Notes: generated by a model not told the origin, from the letters alone. Shown: positions 1 through 5,855, numbered from the stretch's first letter. The stretch: 6,663 nt of DNA from an uncultured Thalassolituus sp. (GCA_913054055.1 CAJXIT010000194.1:1-6663); one strand, 5' to 3'. Program-made: numbers and translations.

Positions 1-53
1 CAAACACCCTACAAAAGCCCCCTACCCCGCTGGTAAACTCAAACAAAAGGCAC

Positions 54-78
54 AAAAAAACCGGCAAGTGCCGGTTTT
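54..78 (-). terminator. Rho-independent terminator of the FKBP gene
   Basis: A perfect 9-bp stem, AAAACCGGC (57-65) pairing with GCCGGTTTT (70-78), encloses a 4-base loop. Read on the minus strand, the stem runs directly into a T tract given by the A run at 54-60. It lies about 30 bases past the stop codon of the FKBP gene. The plus-strand side also ends in four T, so it could work in both directions. The 53 bases to its left hold no gene I can see. Confidence 0.9.
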
Positions 79-108
79 AAATTAAGCGCTCTTATTCTTT
101 AAATAGAA

Positions 109-792
109 TTAAGACTTCTCAATATTCAACAACTCAACTTCAAATACTAATGCTGAGTTAGCTGGAATTTTAGGGCTTGGGCTTTGTGCACCGTATGCTA
201 AATCAGCTGGAATGTGTAAACGCCATTTATCACCTACTTTCATCAACTGTAGCGCTTCAGTCCACCCAGAAATCACACGGTTTACAGGGAATTTAGCTGG
301 AGAGCCACGCTCTACTGAACTATCAAAAACACTGCCTTCGATTAACGTACCGTGATAATGCACTTCAACCGTATCCGTTGCCGCTGGAGAATCACCTTCA
401 CCGCTTGCTAGGACCTCATACAAAAGACCAGAGTCAGTTGCTTTAACGCCTTCTTTCTTAGCTGTCTCAGCCAGGTAGTCTTCACCTACTTTTTTAGCAG
501 CCTGAGAGTCTTCTTCTTGCTTAGCCATCTGCTCTTCACGTACCGCTGCAAATGCTTCACGAATCGCTTCTTCTTCTAAGCGAGGCTCTTTATCTGCTAA
601 CGCATCACGCAGACCCATTAACATAGCATCAGAGTTAATATCAATTGGCTGACCCTTAACACTTCGGGCCATGCTCATACCAATACCGTAGCTCATTTTG
701 TCTATATTGGTTTCTAGAGCAACTTCTTTCTCGCCATTACAACCTACCAATACAGTGGCTGCCATCATCGCGATTAAAGGTAACTTACGCAT
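109..792 (-). CDS. Lipoprotein FKBP-type peptidyl-prolyl cis-trans isomerase (FklB/Mip/FkpA type)
   Basis: Predicted prolyl isomerase that helps fold envelope proteins. The 227-residue product has a lipoprotein signal with lipobox LVGC (lipidated Cys18), so it should be membrane-anchored on the periplasmic side. Residues about 27-110 form the helical FKBP_N dimerisation region, rich in Glu, Lys and Ala. The C-terminal FKBP domain spans about 118-227 and keeps the ligand-pocket pattern of FKBP12: Tyr in VHYHG, FD in VFDSS, VI, Trp of SGW, Tyr of AYG, and Phe of LVFEVELL. This suggests an active enzyme. I chose the ATG at 792 because GAGA lies 6 bases before it. An in-frame ATG at 804 would add four residues (MRNK) but has no ribosome site. 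The gene follows the small lipoprotein gene 23 bases downstream and probably shares its transcript. Family assignment is firm; the exact orthologue name is not. Confidence 0.93.
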   Translation of the reverse strand: MRKLPLIAMMAATVLVGCNGEKEVALETNIDKMSYGIGMSMARSVKGQPIDINSDAMLMGLRDALADKEPRLEEEAIREAFAAVREEQMAKQEEDSQAAKKVGEDYLAETAKKEGVKATDSGLLYEVLASGEGDSPAATDTVEVHYHGTLIEGSVFDSSVERGSPAKFPVNRVISGWTEALQLMKVGDKWRLHIPADLAYGAQSPSPKIPANSALVFEVELLNIEKS

Positions 793-815
793 TTTATTTC
801 TCATTTATTAAATTT

Positions 816-1046
816 TTAATTACAAACAAATCGGCCTTCGCTTTCTAAGCGACGCTTACATTCTCTTTTATAATTGGAACAAGCTTGATGCTCTGCTGCT
901 GTCATATTCACGGCGTATTCACACGCTTGAATCTTGTTCCTTAAGTCATCATCGCCAATTCGTGAAATATCATTTCCACAAGCTGATAAAAGGGTAAAAG
1001 CAATTATCCATACTGCTTGCTTGTTAAGGGAAAGAAATTTCGTCAT
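816..1046 (-). CDS. Small Cys-rich putative lipoprotein, function unknown
   Basis: I do not recognise this 76-residue protein. It has a basic N-terminus (MTKFLSLNKQ), a hydrophobic stretch at about 11-21 and a lipobox LSAC with lipidated Cys23, so it is probably a membrane-anchored periplasmic lipoprotein of about 54 mature residues. Four further cysteines (42, 56, 63, 75) could form two disulfides. The mature part is charged, with DDDLR near its start and KRECKRRLESE near its end. The ATG at 1046 has no good ribosome site (only GGTAG about 11 bases upstream), so expression may be low. It lies just upstream of, and probably in the same transcript as, the FKBP isomerase gene. The signal peptide, lipobox and gene spacing argue that it is real; no enzymatic motif is visible. 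Confidence 0.75.
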   Translation of the reverse strand: MTKFLSLNKQAVWIIAFTLLSACGNDISRIGDDDLRNKIQACEYAVNMTAAEHQACSNYKRECKRRLESEGRFVCN

Positions 1047-1065
1047 ATATATGAACTACCGAGTC

Positions 1066-1094
1066 ATTCTAACGTTAGAGAGTTAGATTTATTA
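1066..1094 (-). promoter_or_regulatory. Possible promoter with palindromic operator for the lipoprotein-FKBP unit
   Basis: On the minus strand the -10-like hexamer TAGAAT (1071-1066) is preceded at 17 bases by only a poor -35 (TAATAA). The -10 overlaps a perfect 12-bp palindrome, TCTAACGTTAGA (1068-1079), and its half-site GTTAGA recurs at 1082-1087. A promoter must lie somewhere in this gap because the upstream gene ends in a terminator. This exact assignment is weak. Confidence 0.3.
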
Positions 1095-1100
1095 TTATCA

Positions 1101-1130
1101 TAAAAAACAAAAGCCAGCATTAGCTGGCTT
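1101..1130 (-). terminator. Rho-independent terminator of the outer-membrane protein gene
   Basis: An 8-bp perfect stem, AAGCCAGC (1111-1118) with GCTGGCTT (1123-1130), encloses a 4-base loop. On the minus strand it is followed by TTTTGTTTTTT (from the A-rich stretch ending at 1102). It sits 18 bases beyond the stop codon of the beta-barrel gene and separates it from the lipoprotein-FKBP unit. Confidence 0.9.
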
Positions 1131-1147
1131 AATGTTTTCGCTTGCGA

Positions 1148-1894
1148 TTAAAGGTGCAAGCTAATTCCTAAATATGGCCCAGCAATCGTCGACTTAGCAG
1201 ACAAATCACCAAAATCAGCCTCATCCAGCTCTAAATCAAAACTACGGTAACCAGCAGAGATACCCACATCCAACAATGGAATTAGAGGCAGCACATAAGT
1301 CATGTTTGCATCAAAGTCCGTAATGCTCGTATCGCCGTATGCAATAGTATTTAAGTTTGCTGCTAAAGACAGGCCTGTTAATGGGATATCAACACCTGCA
1401 TTTAAATAGCCCATAGGCACAACAAAATCAAAATCTGCAGCAGCATTCGTCGCACCAACAACTGTCATCTCTCCATCAAACTGACGAGCAGTCAAACCAA
1501 AATCAAAGGTGACAATAGGTAGAGGAAGACTCCAGTATAATGTGTAGTCAGTATGAGTAAGGTCTAACTTACTATCTACAGCGCCTGTTACAGTTGTGCC
1601 ATTCAAATCAAAAGGTACTGTTACAGTGCCCGAACCATCAGAAGACATCTCTGTCGATTTAATTTTCACATTAGGGATAACAGGAATCGGGTGCTCAAAC
1701 GCAACATACATTACATTCTGACCACCAGCATCTAGATTAAGGTCATCTTCTAAATCCGCAGATCCATTTACAACATCACCAGAAACCGTTTGATCCCAGT
1801 AGTATGCACCTGCATATAAATCCACTAGAGGAAGCGCGCTTGCAGCTTGAGGTAAAGTTGCAGCTAGGGCCGCTGCCGTTAGGATTTTTTTCAT
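1148..1894 (-). CDS. TIGR04219-type outer-membrane beta-barrel protein
   Basis: A 248-residue predicted outer-membrane protein of unknown physiological role. It begins with a typical Sec signal peptide (MKKILTAAAL start, cleavage after ASA at about residue 20). The rest is alternating amphipathic strands rich in aromatic residues, for example LYAGAYYW at 26-33 and YTLYWSLPLP at 117-126. Recurrent Pro-containing turns (HPIPVIP, LPLPIV, LPLIPLL) are characteristic of the TIGR04219 family, as I recall it. I infer a small barrel of about eight to ten strands. The C-terminal strand ends YLGISLHL, with Leu last instead of the Phe usual for BAM clients. The ATG at 1894 is supported by AGGA eight bases upstream. 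It has its own terminator and a 135-base upstream gap, so it is probably monocistronic. It has no cysteine, and no enzymatic or transport motif is visible. Confidence 0.85.
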   Translation of the reverse strand: MKKILTAAALAATLPQAASALPLVDLYAGAYYWDQTVSGDVVNGSADLEDDLNLDAGGQNVMYVAFEHPIPVIPNVKIKSTEMSSDGSGTVTVPFDLNGTTVTGAVDSKLDLTHTDYTLYWSLPLPIVTFDFGLTARQFDGEMTVVGATNAAADFDFVVPMGYLNAGVDIPLTGLSLAANLNTIAYGDTSITDFDANMTYVLPLIPLLDVGISAGYRSFDLELDEADFGDLSAKSTIAGPYLGISLHL

Positions 1895-1928
1895 TGTTAT
1901 GGTCCTTTAAATTTATTTGTGGCAATGG

Positions 1929-2008
1929 TTAAGCTACCACGGCTTATATAAAACGTCCAAATTTAAGCATAAATAAGCCATAAAAACAGCTTGAATTAAG
2001 CTACACGG
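1929..2008 (-). promoter_or_regulatory. Regulatory region of the outer-membrane protein gene with repeats
   Basis: The 135-base gap between the MBL-hydrolase stop and the barrel gene is AT-rich and holds no gene. A candidate minus-strand promoter has -10 TATATA (1950-1945) and a weak -35 TTTATG (1973-1968) with a 17-base spacer. It is bracketed by the inverted repeat GGCTTAT (1941-1947) and ATAAGCC (1973-1979). Two near-identical direct repeats, TTAAGCTACCACGG (1929-1942) and TTAAGCTACACGG (1996-2008), lie on either side. AGCTTGAATTAAGCT (1988-2002) is a further short inverted repeat. No terminator-like hairpin follows the MBL gene, so some readthrough is possible. Confidence 0.35.
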
Positions 2009-2029
2009 TAACATTTTTACGACAAGTTG

Positions 2030-2791
2030 TTACAGTTCACACCATGGAAATCCATTTTCTTGGGTCGCCATGATAATTGAATCTTTCTGCCAGCTAAAAC
2101 CATTAGATAAGGCATCAATTGCTATGGCTTCATTATTGTTTTTTTCACTAATATGGGTAGCCACTAAAAATTGAAGATTATCACAGTTAATACTGTTTAA
2201 TAATTGCGCCGCCTGACGATTGTTCAAGTGCCCTAAAGGCCCTTCCACGCGCACTTTCAGCTTAGGTGGATAAGGACCCAATCTAAGCATCTGAACATCA
2301 TGATTTGTTTCTAACATTAGGCCGTGACAAGCATCATACACTTCACAAATGTAAGGGGTCAGGCTGCCTAAATCGGTCAGTATGCCCAACTTCTTTTGAT
2401 CGGGGTCATGGATAACAAACTGGGTAGGCTCTCTTGCATCATGCGGCACCACAACAGGGGTGATAGTGAGCTGACCAATGTCAAAAGGTTCATGGCTATC
2501 AAACACCACTAGGCTAGGTATATTACCCAAACCATCATACAAAGATGTGCCGTGAGAACAGTAGACAGGAATACGGAATTTTCGAGCAAGCGGCCCCACA
2601 CCTTTAATATGGTCACTGTGCTCATGGGTGACCAAGATAGCGGTCAAATCCAATGGGGTTAAGCCTTTTTGAGCAAGACGAAACTCAACATCTTTTAACG
2701 TAAAACCTGTATCCACAAGTATACAGGTGTCACCATGCTGAATAAGCGTGCCATTGCCTTTACTGCCACTTCCAATACTGCAAAAGCGCAC
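2030..2791 (-). CDS. MBL-fold metallo-hydrolase, YycJ/WalJ-like
   Basis: A cytoplasmic metallo-beta-lactamase-fold hydrolase of 253 residues with no signal peptide. The N-terminus MRFCSIGSGSKGNGTL is typical of this family. Metal-binding signature residues are THEHSDH (55-61), the HD of VPHDA (117-118), Asp140 in TDLG, His164 in ETNHD, His188 in GHLNN and His213 in ATHISEKNN. The layout suggests a two-metal phosphodiesterase or nuclease-like site. In Firmicutes the related YycJ/WalJ is linked to DNA or cell-wall processes; the gammaproteobacterial role is unproven. The start is GTG at 2791, sharing one base with the bamC stop (TAGTG). It has no clear ribosome site, so translation is probably coupled to bamC. 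In Pseudomonas the equivalent gene sits between bamC and purC; here no purC follows. Confidence 0.92.
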   Translation of the reverse strand: MRFCSIGSGSKGNGTLIQHGDTCILVDTGFTLKDVEFRLAQKGLTPLDLTAILVTHEHSDHIKGVGPLARKFRIPVYCSHGTSLYDGLGNIPSLVVFDSHEPFDIGQLTITPVVVPHDAREPTQFVIHDPDQKKLGILTDLGSLTPYICEVYDACHGLMLETNHDVQMLRLGPYPPKLKVRVEGPLGHLNNRQAAQLLNSINCDNLQFLVATHISEKNNNEAIAIDALSNGFSWQKDSIIMATQENGFPWCEL

Positions 2792-3450
2792 TAGCTATTA
2801 TCTTTTTGAGATTCTTGAAGAGTTGCTTGAAGCTTAGATAATAAAGCCCTAGCTTCATCATCTTCAGCAAGATTGTCTTGATCAATATGGACGGCCACAT
2901 ACACACCACTGCGTGCACGATTCACCTTAAGTTGCAGCGCTTTTTTAACAGGTTCTGATTCCGCTCCAAACAAGCTACCCCAAAAGCCTGGCTCAACAAC
3001 TTCGTTGCTATCCACAACTTCCACATAGTAGGTGCCCACACTTCGGTTTAAATCCGTAATGGAGATATTGGATAATTTAATGGTTTCAGCCAACTCTGAC
3101 CAAGCTTGTGCAAAGTTCACATTCAATCGTAAAATTGGCGTACCATTTCCATCCTTAAGCAATTCAGCTGTTACGTTCTTTGTAGCTTTACTGGCCAGTA
3201 CCGAATCGTCTTTTGCATCAGCTAAAACCTTTATTTTCTCTGGCCTTGGCACTTCAAACTCTTCAGGTAATGGTTTTTGATCAACATCAGGGATGGCAAG
3301 CCTTGGGGTCAATTTCACCAAGGCAACATCTTTAGGAACGACAATATTTGGGTGTATTTCTGCTTTTAGATAATCATTGGTGCGATCATGCACCAACCAA
3401 CTACAACCTGAGATGGCATAAGCCATCACCATTAAGATAACTAAGCGCAT
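2791..3450 (-). CDS. bamC: BamC, outer-membrane assembly lipoprotein (short form)
   Basis: A lipoprotein subunit of the BAM complex, which inserts beta-barrel proteins into the outer membrane; BamC binds BamD through its unstructured N-terminus. The 219-residue product has lipobox ISGC (lipidated Cys16) and then a low-complexity, Pro-rich linker to about residue 100. That linker contains the BamC-like pattern NDYLKAEIHPNIVVPKDV (25-42). A single helix-grip domain follows at about 105-212, with AWSEL, LNRSVGTYYVEV and PGFWGSLFG as recognisable family signatures. E. coli BamC has 344 residues and two such domains, so the second appears absent. The ATG at 3450 is chosen because GGAG (3457-3460) lies six bases before it; an upstream in-frame TTG at 3462 would use that Shine-Dalgarno site as coding. 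The gene follows dapA by 19 bases, as in E. coli and Pseudomonas. Confidence 0.9.
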   Translation of the reverse strand: MRLVILMVMAYAISGCSWLVHDRTNDYLKAEIHPNIVVPKDVALVKLTPRLAIPDVDQKPLPEEFEVPRPEKIKVLADAKDDSVLASKATKNVTAELLKDGNGTPILRLNVNFAQAWSELAETIKLSNISITDLNRSVGTYYVEVVDSNEVVEPGFWGSLFGAESEPVKKALQLKVNRARSGVYVAVHIDQDNLAEDDEARALLSKLQATLQESQKDNS

Positions 3451-3456
3451 TGAGCA

Positions 3457-3460
3457 CTCC
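3457..3460 (-). promoter_or_regulatory. Ribosome binding site of bamC
   Basis: GGAG on the minus strand lies six bases before ATG 3450. It decides the start against the longer TTG-initiated frame, whose second codon would be this GAG. Confidence 0.7.
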
Positions 3461-3469
3461 AACTTTTTA

Positions 3470-4348
3470 TTATTTAATCAAGTTCCATTGACGCAAAGCA
3501 CTGCGTAAAGGTTCCCGAAATTCTTCAGATAACGGCGTTAAAGGCAGGCGAATACCTGGGCCGCATAAATTCATTTCGTAAAGCGCCCACTTCACTGGAA
3601 TCGGATTAGATTCAACAAACATGGCATTATGCAACACCATTAACTTAGTGTTTAAGGCTTCCGCTTCAGCAGCTTTTCCATCCAATGCTAGCGCGCAAAG
3701 CTCACTCATTTCAGCAGGTGCGATATTGGCCGTTACCGAAATGTTACCCTTACCACCAGCAAGAATTAGTTGATAAGCGGTTTCATCATCACCTGAATAC
3801 ACAGCCATTCGATCACCTACTCGAGCGATCACATCTTTGGCGCGATCAATATCACCGGTCGCTTCTTTGATTGCCACAATATTGTCAAAATCAGCTAAAC
3901 GCTCCACGGTTTCAGGCAACATATCACAAGCCGTTCGGCCAGGGACATTATATAGAATTTGATCAATAGAGGCGGCTTCGGCAATGGCTTTATGGTGTAA
4001 ATACAAACCTTCTTGAGTCGGTTTGTTGTAATAAGGTGTCACCAACAATACAGCATCAGCACCCAAGCGCTGCGCTTCTTTGGTAAGGTGAATCGCTTCA
4101 GCAGTAGAGTTTGCACCCGTACCAGCAATAACAGGAATGCGGCCATTCACTTGCTTAACCACTTCCTCGATCACTTTTAAGTGCTCATCATCATTTAAAG
4201 TTGCAGATTCACCCGAGGTACCCATCGCCACAATCGAGCTAGTACCCTTTTCGATGTGCATCTCCACCAATTTTTCTAGCGCAGACCAATCTACGTTGCC
4301 AGAATCTGTCATTGGGGTCGCTAATGCTACGATGCTTCCGGTGATCAT
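3470..4348 (-). CDS. dapA: 4-hydroxy-tetrahydrodipicolinate synthase
   Basis: DapA condenses pyruvate with aspartate semialdehyde, the first step committed to diaminopimelate and lysine; it is a cytoplasmic tetramer. The 292 residues from the ATG at 4348 match the E. coli length exactly. They place the catalytic residues at E. coli numbering: Schiff-base Lys161 (IKEATG), Tyr133 and Arg138 (ILYNVPGR), Thr44 and Tyr107. Position 45, usually Thr in GTTGES, is Ser here. Lysine-feedback-site residues Ser48, Ala49, His56, Asn80, Glu84 and Tyr106 are kept, while residue 53 is Asp rather than the His of E. coli, so lysine inhibition probably remains. A strong ribosome site before the ATG fixes the start; an upstream TTG at 4384 would add 12 non-homologous residues. 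The gene lies between perM and bamC and may have its own promoter. Confidence 0.97.
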   Translation of the reverse strand: MITGSIVALATPMTDSGNVDWSALEKLVEMHIEKGTSSIVAMGTSGESATLNDDEHLKVIEEVVKQVNGRIPVIAGTGANSTAEAIHLTKEAQRLGADAVLLVTPYYNKPTQEGLYLHHKAIAEAASIDQILYNVPGRTACDMLPETVERLADFDNIVAIKEATGDIDRAKDVIARVGDRMAVYSGDDETAYQLILAGGKGNISVTANIAPAEMSELCALALDGKAAEAEALNTKLMVLHNAMFVESNPIPVKWALYEMNLCGPGIRLPLTPLSEEFREPLRSALRQWNLIK

Positions 4349-4351
4349 TAA

Positions 4352-4359
4352 CCTTCTCC
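4352..4359 (-). promoter_or_regulatory. Ribosome binding site of dapA
   Basis: GGAGAAGG on the minus strand, with GGAG seven bases before ATG 4348. It is a near-ideal Shine-Dalgarno sequence, fixes the dapA start at 4348 and implies strong translation. Confidence 0.8.
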
Positions 4360-4383
4360 GAACGGTATAAAAAATAGATCGCA

Positions 4384-4423
4384 ATGGTACTTAGCTAGAC
4401 CTGTCGTGGCAAGTGCAGACAGG
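4384..4423 (-). promoter_or_regulatory. Candidate sigma-70 promoter of dapA with overlapping inverted repeat
   Basis: On the minus strand, -35 TTGCCA (4412-4407, five of six consensus bases) is followed after exactly 17 bases by -10 TACCAT (4389-4384, four of six). This would start transcription about 28 bases before the dapA ATG. The -35 lies inside the inverted repeat CCTGTC (4400-4405) / GACAGG (4418-4423), which could be an operator. The repeat has no T tract after it, so it is not a normal terminator for perM. Inferred from sequence only. Confidence 0.45.
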
Positions 4424-4444
4424 CCTTAGAGCGAAAATAAGGTG

Positions 4445-5527
4445 TTATTTTAAAGGCTCAGCCTGAGCAGCTTTAACCCCTTTAGGCCAAGCAGTAATCA
4501 CAGCTTTAAATAGGGTCGCCAAAGGAATAGCAAAAAAGACACCCCACAACCCCCAAAGGCCTCCAAATACTAATACCGCCAATATGATTACAACAGGATG
4601 CAGATTCACCGCCTCAGAAAACAACAAGGGAACAAGCACATTGCCATCAAGTGCCTGAATAATGAAATAAACAGCCACCAGATAGTAAAAATCGGAGCTG
4701 ATCCCCCATTGAAAATAGGCAATTAAAACAACTGGGATGGTCACCACTGCCGCGCCGATATATGGAATCACAACTGATAAGCCCACCAAAATAGCCAATA
4801 ATGCAGCATATTGAATCCCCATTATGGCAAAGGACACATAGGTCACAAAACCCACAACACCGATCTCAACGACTTTACCGCGGATGTAATTGGCAAACTG
4901 CTGGTCCATTTCCAACCAAACCTTTCCAATCAACACCCGTTTTGTAGGCATAATGGACACCCACCACTTTGTCATCATGCTGCCATCTTTCAAAAAGAAA
5001 AATACCAATAACGGAACAAGCACCGCATAGATCAAAATAGCCACAATATTGGGTAAACTAGACAGTGAAAATGTCACAGCAACCTGGCCGATGCGCCCGA
5101 TTTCTTCCGCAATAGTGGCCCCTAACGCTTGAATTTGGTCTTCACTAAAAATTTGAGGGTAGCGCTCTGGCAGCACAATCAATAACTGCTGCCCCTTATC
5201 TAACATCTTTGGCAACTCAGAAAATAATTGCGTCACTTGCGACCAAACTGACGGAATAATGATAAATAGAAAGCCCAGACATAAGACAATGAACAACATA
5301 AATACAGAAATGCTAGCAGCAAGATGGCTGAGCCCTCTTTTTTTCAAACCCTGCATTGGACCCTGTAGTAAATAAGCCAAAATGACACTGCCAATTGCTG
5401 GCGCCAAAATCGTGCCTAAAGTCAGAACGACCACAAAGCCCGCAATCAAAAGCAATAGCAAGAATAACGCTTCTTCATCTGAAAAATATTCGTCAACCCA
5501 ACTGCGAATTAAACGCATCATAGACAT
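4445..5527 (-). CDS. perM: AI-2E family transporter / PerM-like inner-membrane protein
   Basis: A 360-residue polytopic inner-membrane protein of the AI-2E exporter (UPF0118, PerM) family. Hydrophobic segments lie at about 19-37, 39-55, 69-92, 159-179, 220-237, 239-270, 278-300 and 308-336. A hydrophilic, probably extracytoplasmic or amphipathic region sits between 93 and 158. Family signatures include NYIRGKVVEIG (213-223), VIPYIGA (253-259), ALDGNVLVPLLFSEAVNLHPV (292-312) and GGLWGLWGVFFAIPLA (322-337). Length is close to E. coli PerM (353). The name does not establish a substrate: some members export autoinducer-2 and others act as sodium/proton antiporters. The start at 5527 is preceded by GGGGAA eight bases away, five bases after the stop of the TusA-like gene; ATGs at 5521 and 5518 are alternatives. 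In E. coli perM also neighbours bepA. Confidence 0.88.
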   Translation of the reverse strand: MSMMRLIRSWVDEYFSDEEALFLLLLLIAGFVVVLTLGTILAPAIGSVILAYLLQGPMQGLKKRGLSHLAASISVFMLFIVLCLGFLFIIIPSVWSQVTQLFSELPKMLDKGQQLLIVLPERYPQIFSEDQIQALGATIAEEIGRIGQVAVTFSLSSLPNIVAILIYAVLVPLLVFFFLKDGSMMTKWWVSIMPTKRVLIGKVWLEMDQQFANYIRGKVVEIGVVGFVTYVSFAIMGIQYAALLAILVGLSVVIPYIGAAVVTIPVVLIAYFQWGISSDFYYLVAVYFIIQALDGNVLVPLLFSEAVNLHPVVIILAVLVFGGLWGLWGVFFAIPLATLFKAVITAWPKGVKAAQAEPLK

Positions 5528-5532
5528 CTGAC

Positions 5533-5769
5533 CTATTCCCCTTTTGCGATAATAAATATATACATATCGTCCTGTTTTTGTTTTTCTATCATTGAGTGAT
5601 TTGAGATCTCAACAAACGCTGGAATATCACGCCAAGACCCTGAGTCCTTAGTTAAAACCTTCACCACCTGGCCTGATTTCATTGAACTAAGTGCTTGTTT
5701 TGTTTTCAAAAGTGGCATGGGACAACGTAAATTCTCAACTTCCACTAGTACATCATAGGCTTGTGTCAT
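5533..5769 (-). CDS. TusA-like sulfurtransferase / sulfur-carrier protein
   Basis: A 78-residue cytoplasmic protein of the TusA/SirA/YedF family. The active motif is CPMP at 16-19, with Cys16, the only cysteine in the protein, able to carry a persulfide. The family's C-terminal pattern is also present: DSGSWRDIPAFVEISNH at 42-58 and YIFIIAKGE at the end. True TusA works in tRNA 2-thiouridine synthesis. The context here, beside bepA and perM-dapA, instead matches Pseudomonas aeruginosa PA1006, reported to act in molybdenum homeostasis and nitrate respiration, so I withhold the tusA symbol. The ATG at 5769 has only a weak ribosome site. The gene is probably first of the operon with perM and is divergent from bepA. 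Family is confident; pathway is not. Confidence 0.88.
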   Translation of the reverse strand: MTQAYDVLVEVENLRCPMPLLKTKQALSSMKSGQVVKVLTKDSGSWRDIPAFVEISNHSMIEKQKQDDMYIFIIAKGE

Positions 5770-5855
5770 TATTTTGCTTAGCCCTACCCCTAAAATAGAG
5801 CTAATATTATTCTAAAAGGCCCCGCCAGGCGACCAATAAAATTATAAGAGAACTC
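5770..5855. promoter_or_regulatory. Divergent intergenic region, TusA-like gene / bepA
   Basis: These 86 bases must hold both divergent promoters. An AT-rich core (5791-5815) contains TATTAT (5805-5810), a good -10 for bepA, inside TAATATTA symmetry. I found no convincing -35 in either direction. A GC-rich patch includes the palindrome CGCC-A-GGCG (5823-5831). AAGAGAA at 5846-5852 is the modest ribosome site of bepA. Confidence 0.4.

Noticed and set aside
1..53. Possible gene end at the left edge
   Set aside because: Only 53 bases lie beyond the terminator, and no frame shows a recognisable protein end.
2008..2033. Hairpin GTAACA/TGTTAC at the MBL stop as a terminator
   Set aside because: The stem is 6 bp, AT-rich, with a 14-base loop, and it overlaps the stop codon with no following T tract.
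3032..3280. Plus-strand 82-codon open frame
   Set aside because: It is antisense within bamC, with no ribosome site or family signature.
4137..4370. Plus-strand 77-codon open frame
   Set aside because: It lies antisense inside the strongly conserved 5' part of dapA and its ribosome site. It is a shadow frame.
4349..4384. TTG-initiated 12-residue extension of DapA
   Set aside because: The extra residues match no DapA N-terminus, cover the ribosome site and start at the candidate -10. The ATG at 4348 gives the standard 292 residues.
4400..4423. Hairpin after perM as an intrinsic terminator
   Set aside because: The stem is only 6 bp with a 12-base loop, and no T tract follows on the minus strand.
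4811..5011. Plus-strand 66-codon His-rich open frame
   Set aside because: It is antisense to membrane segments of perM; the composition is the mirror of hydrophobic codons.
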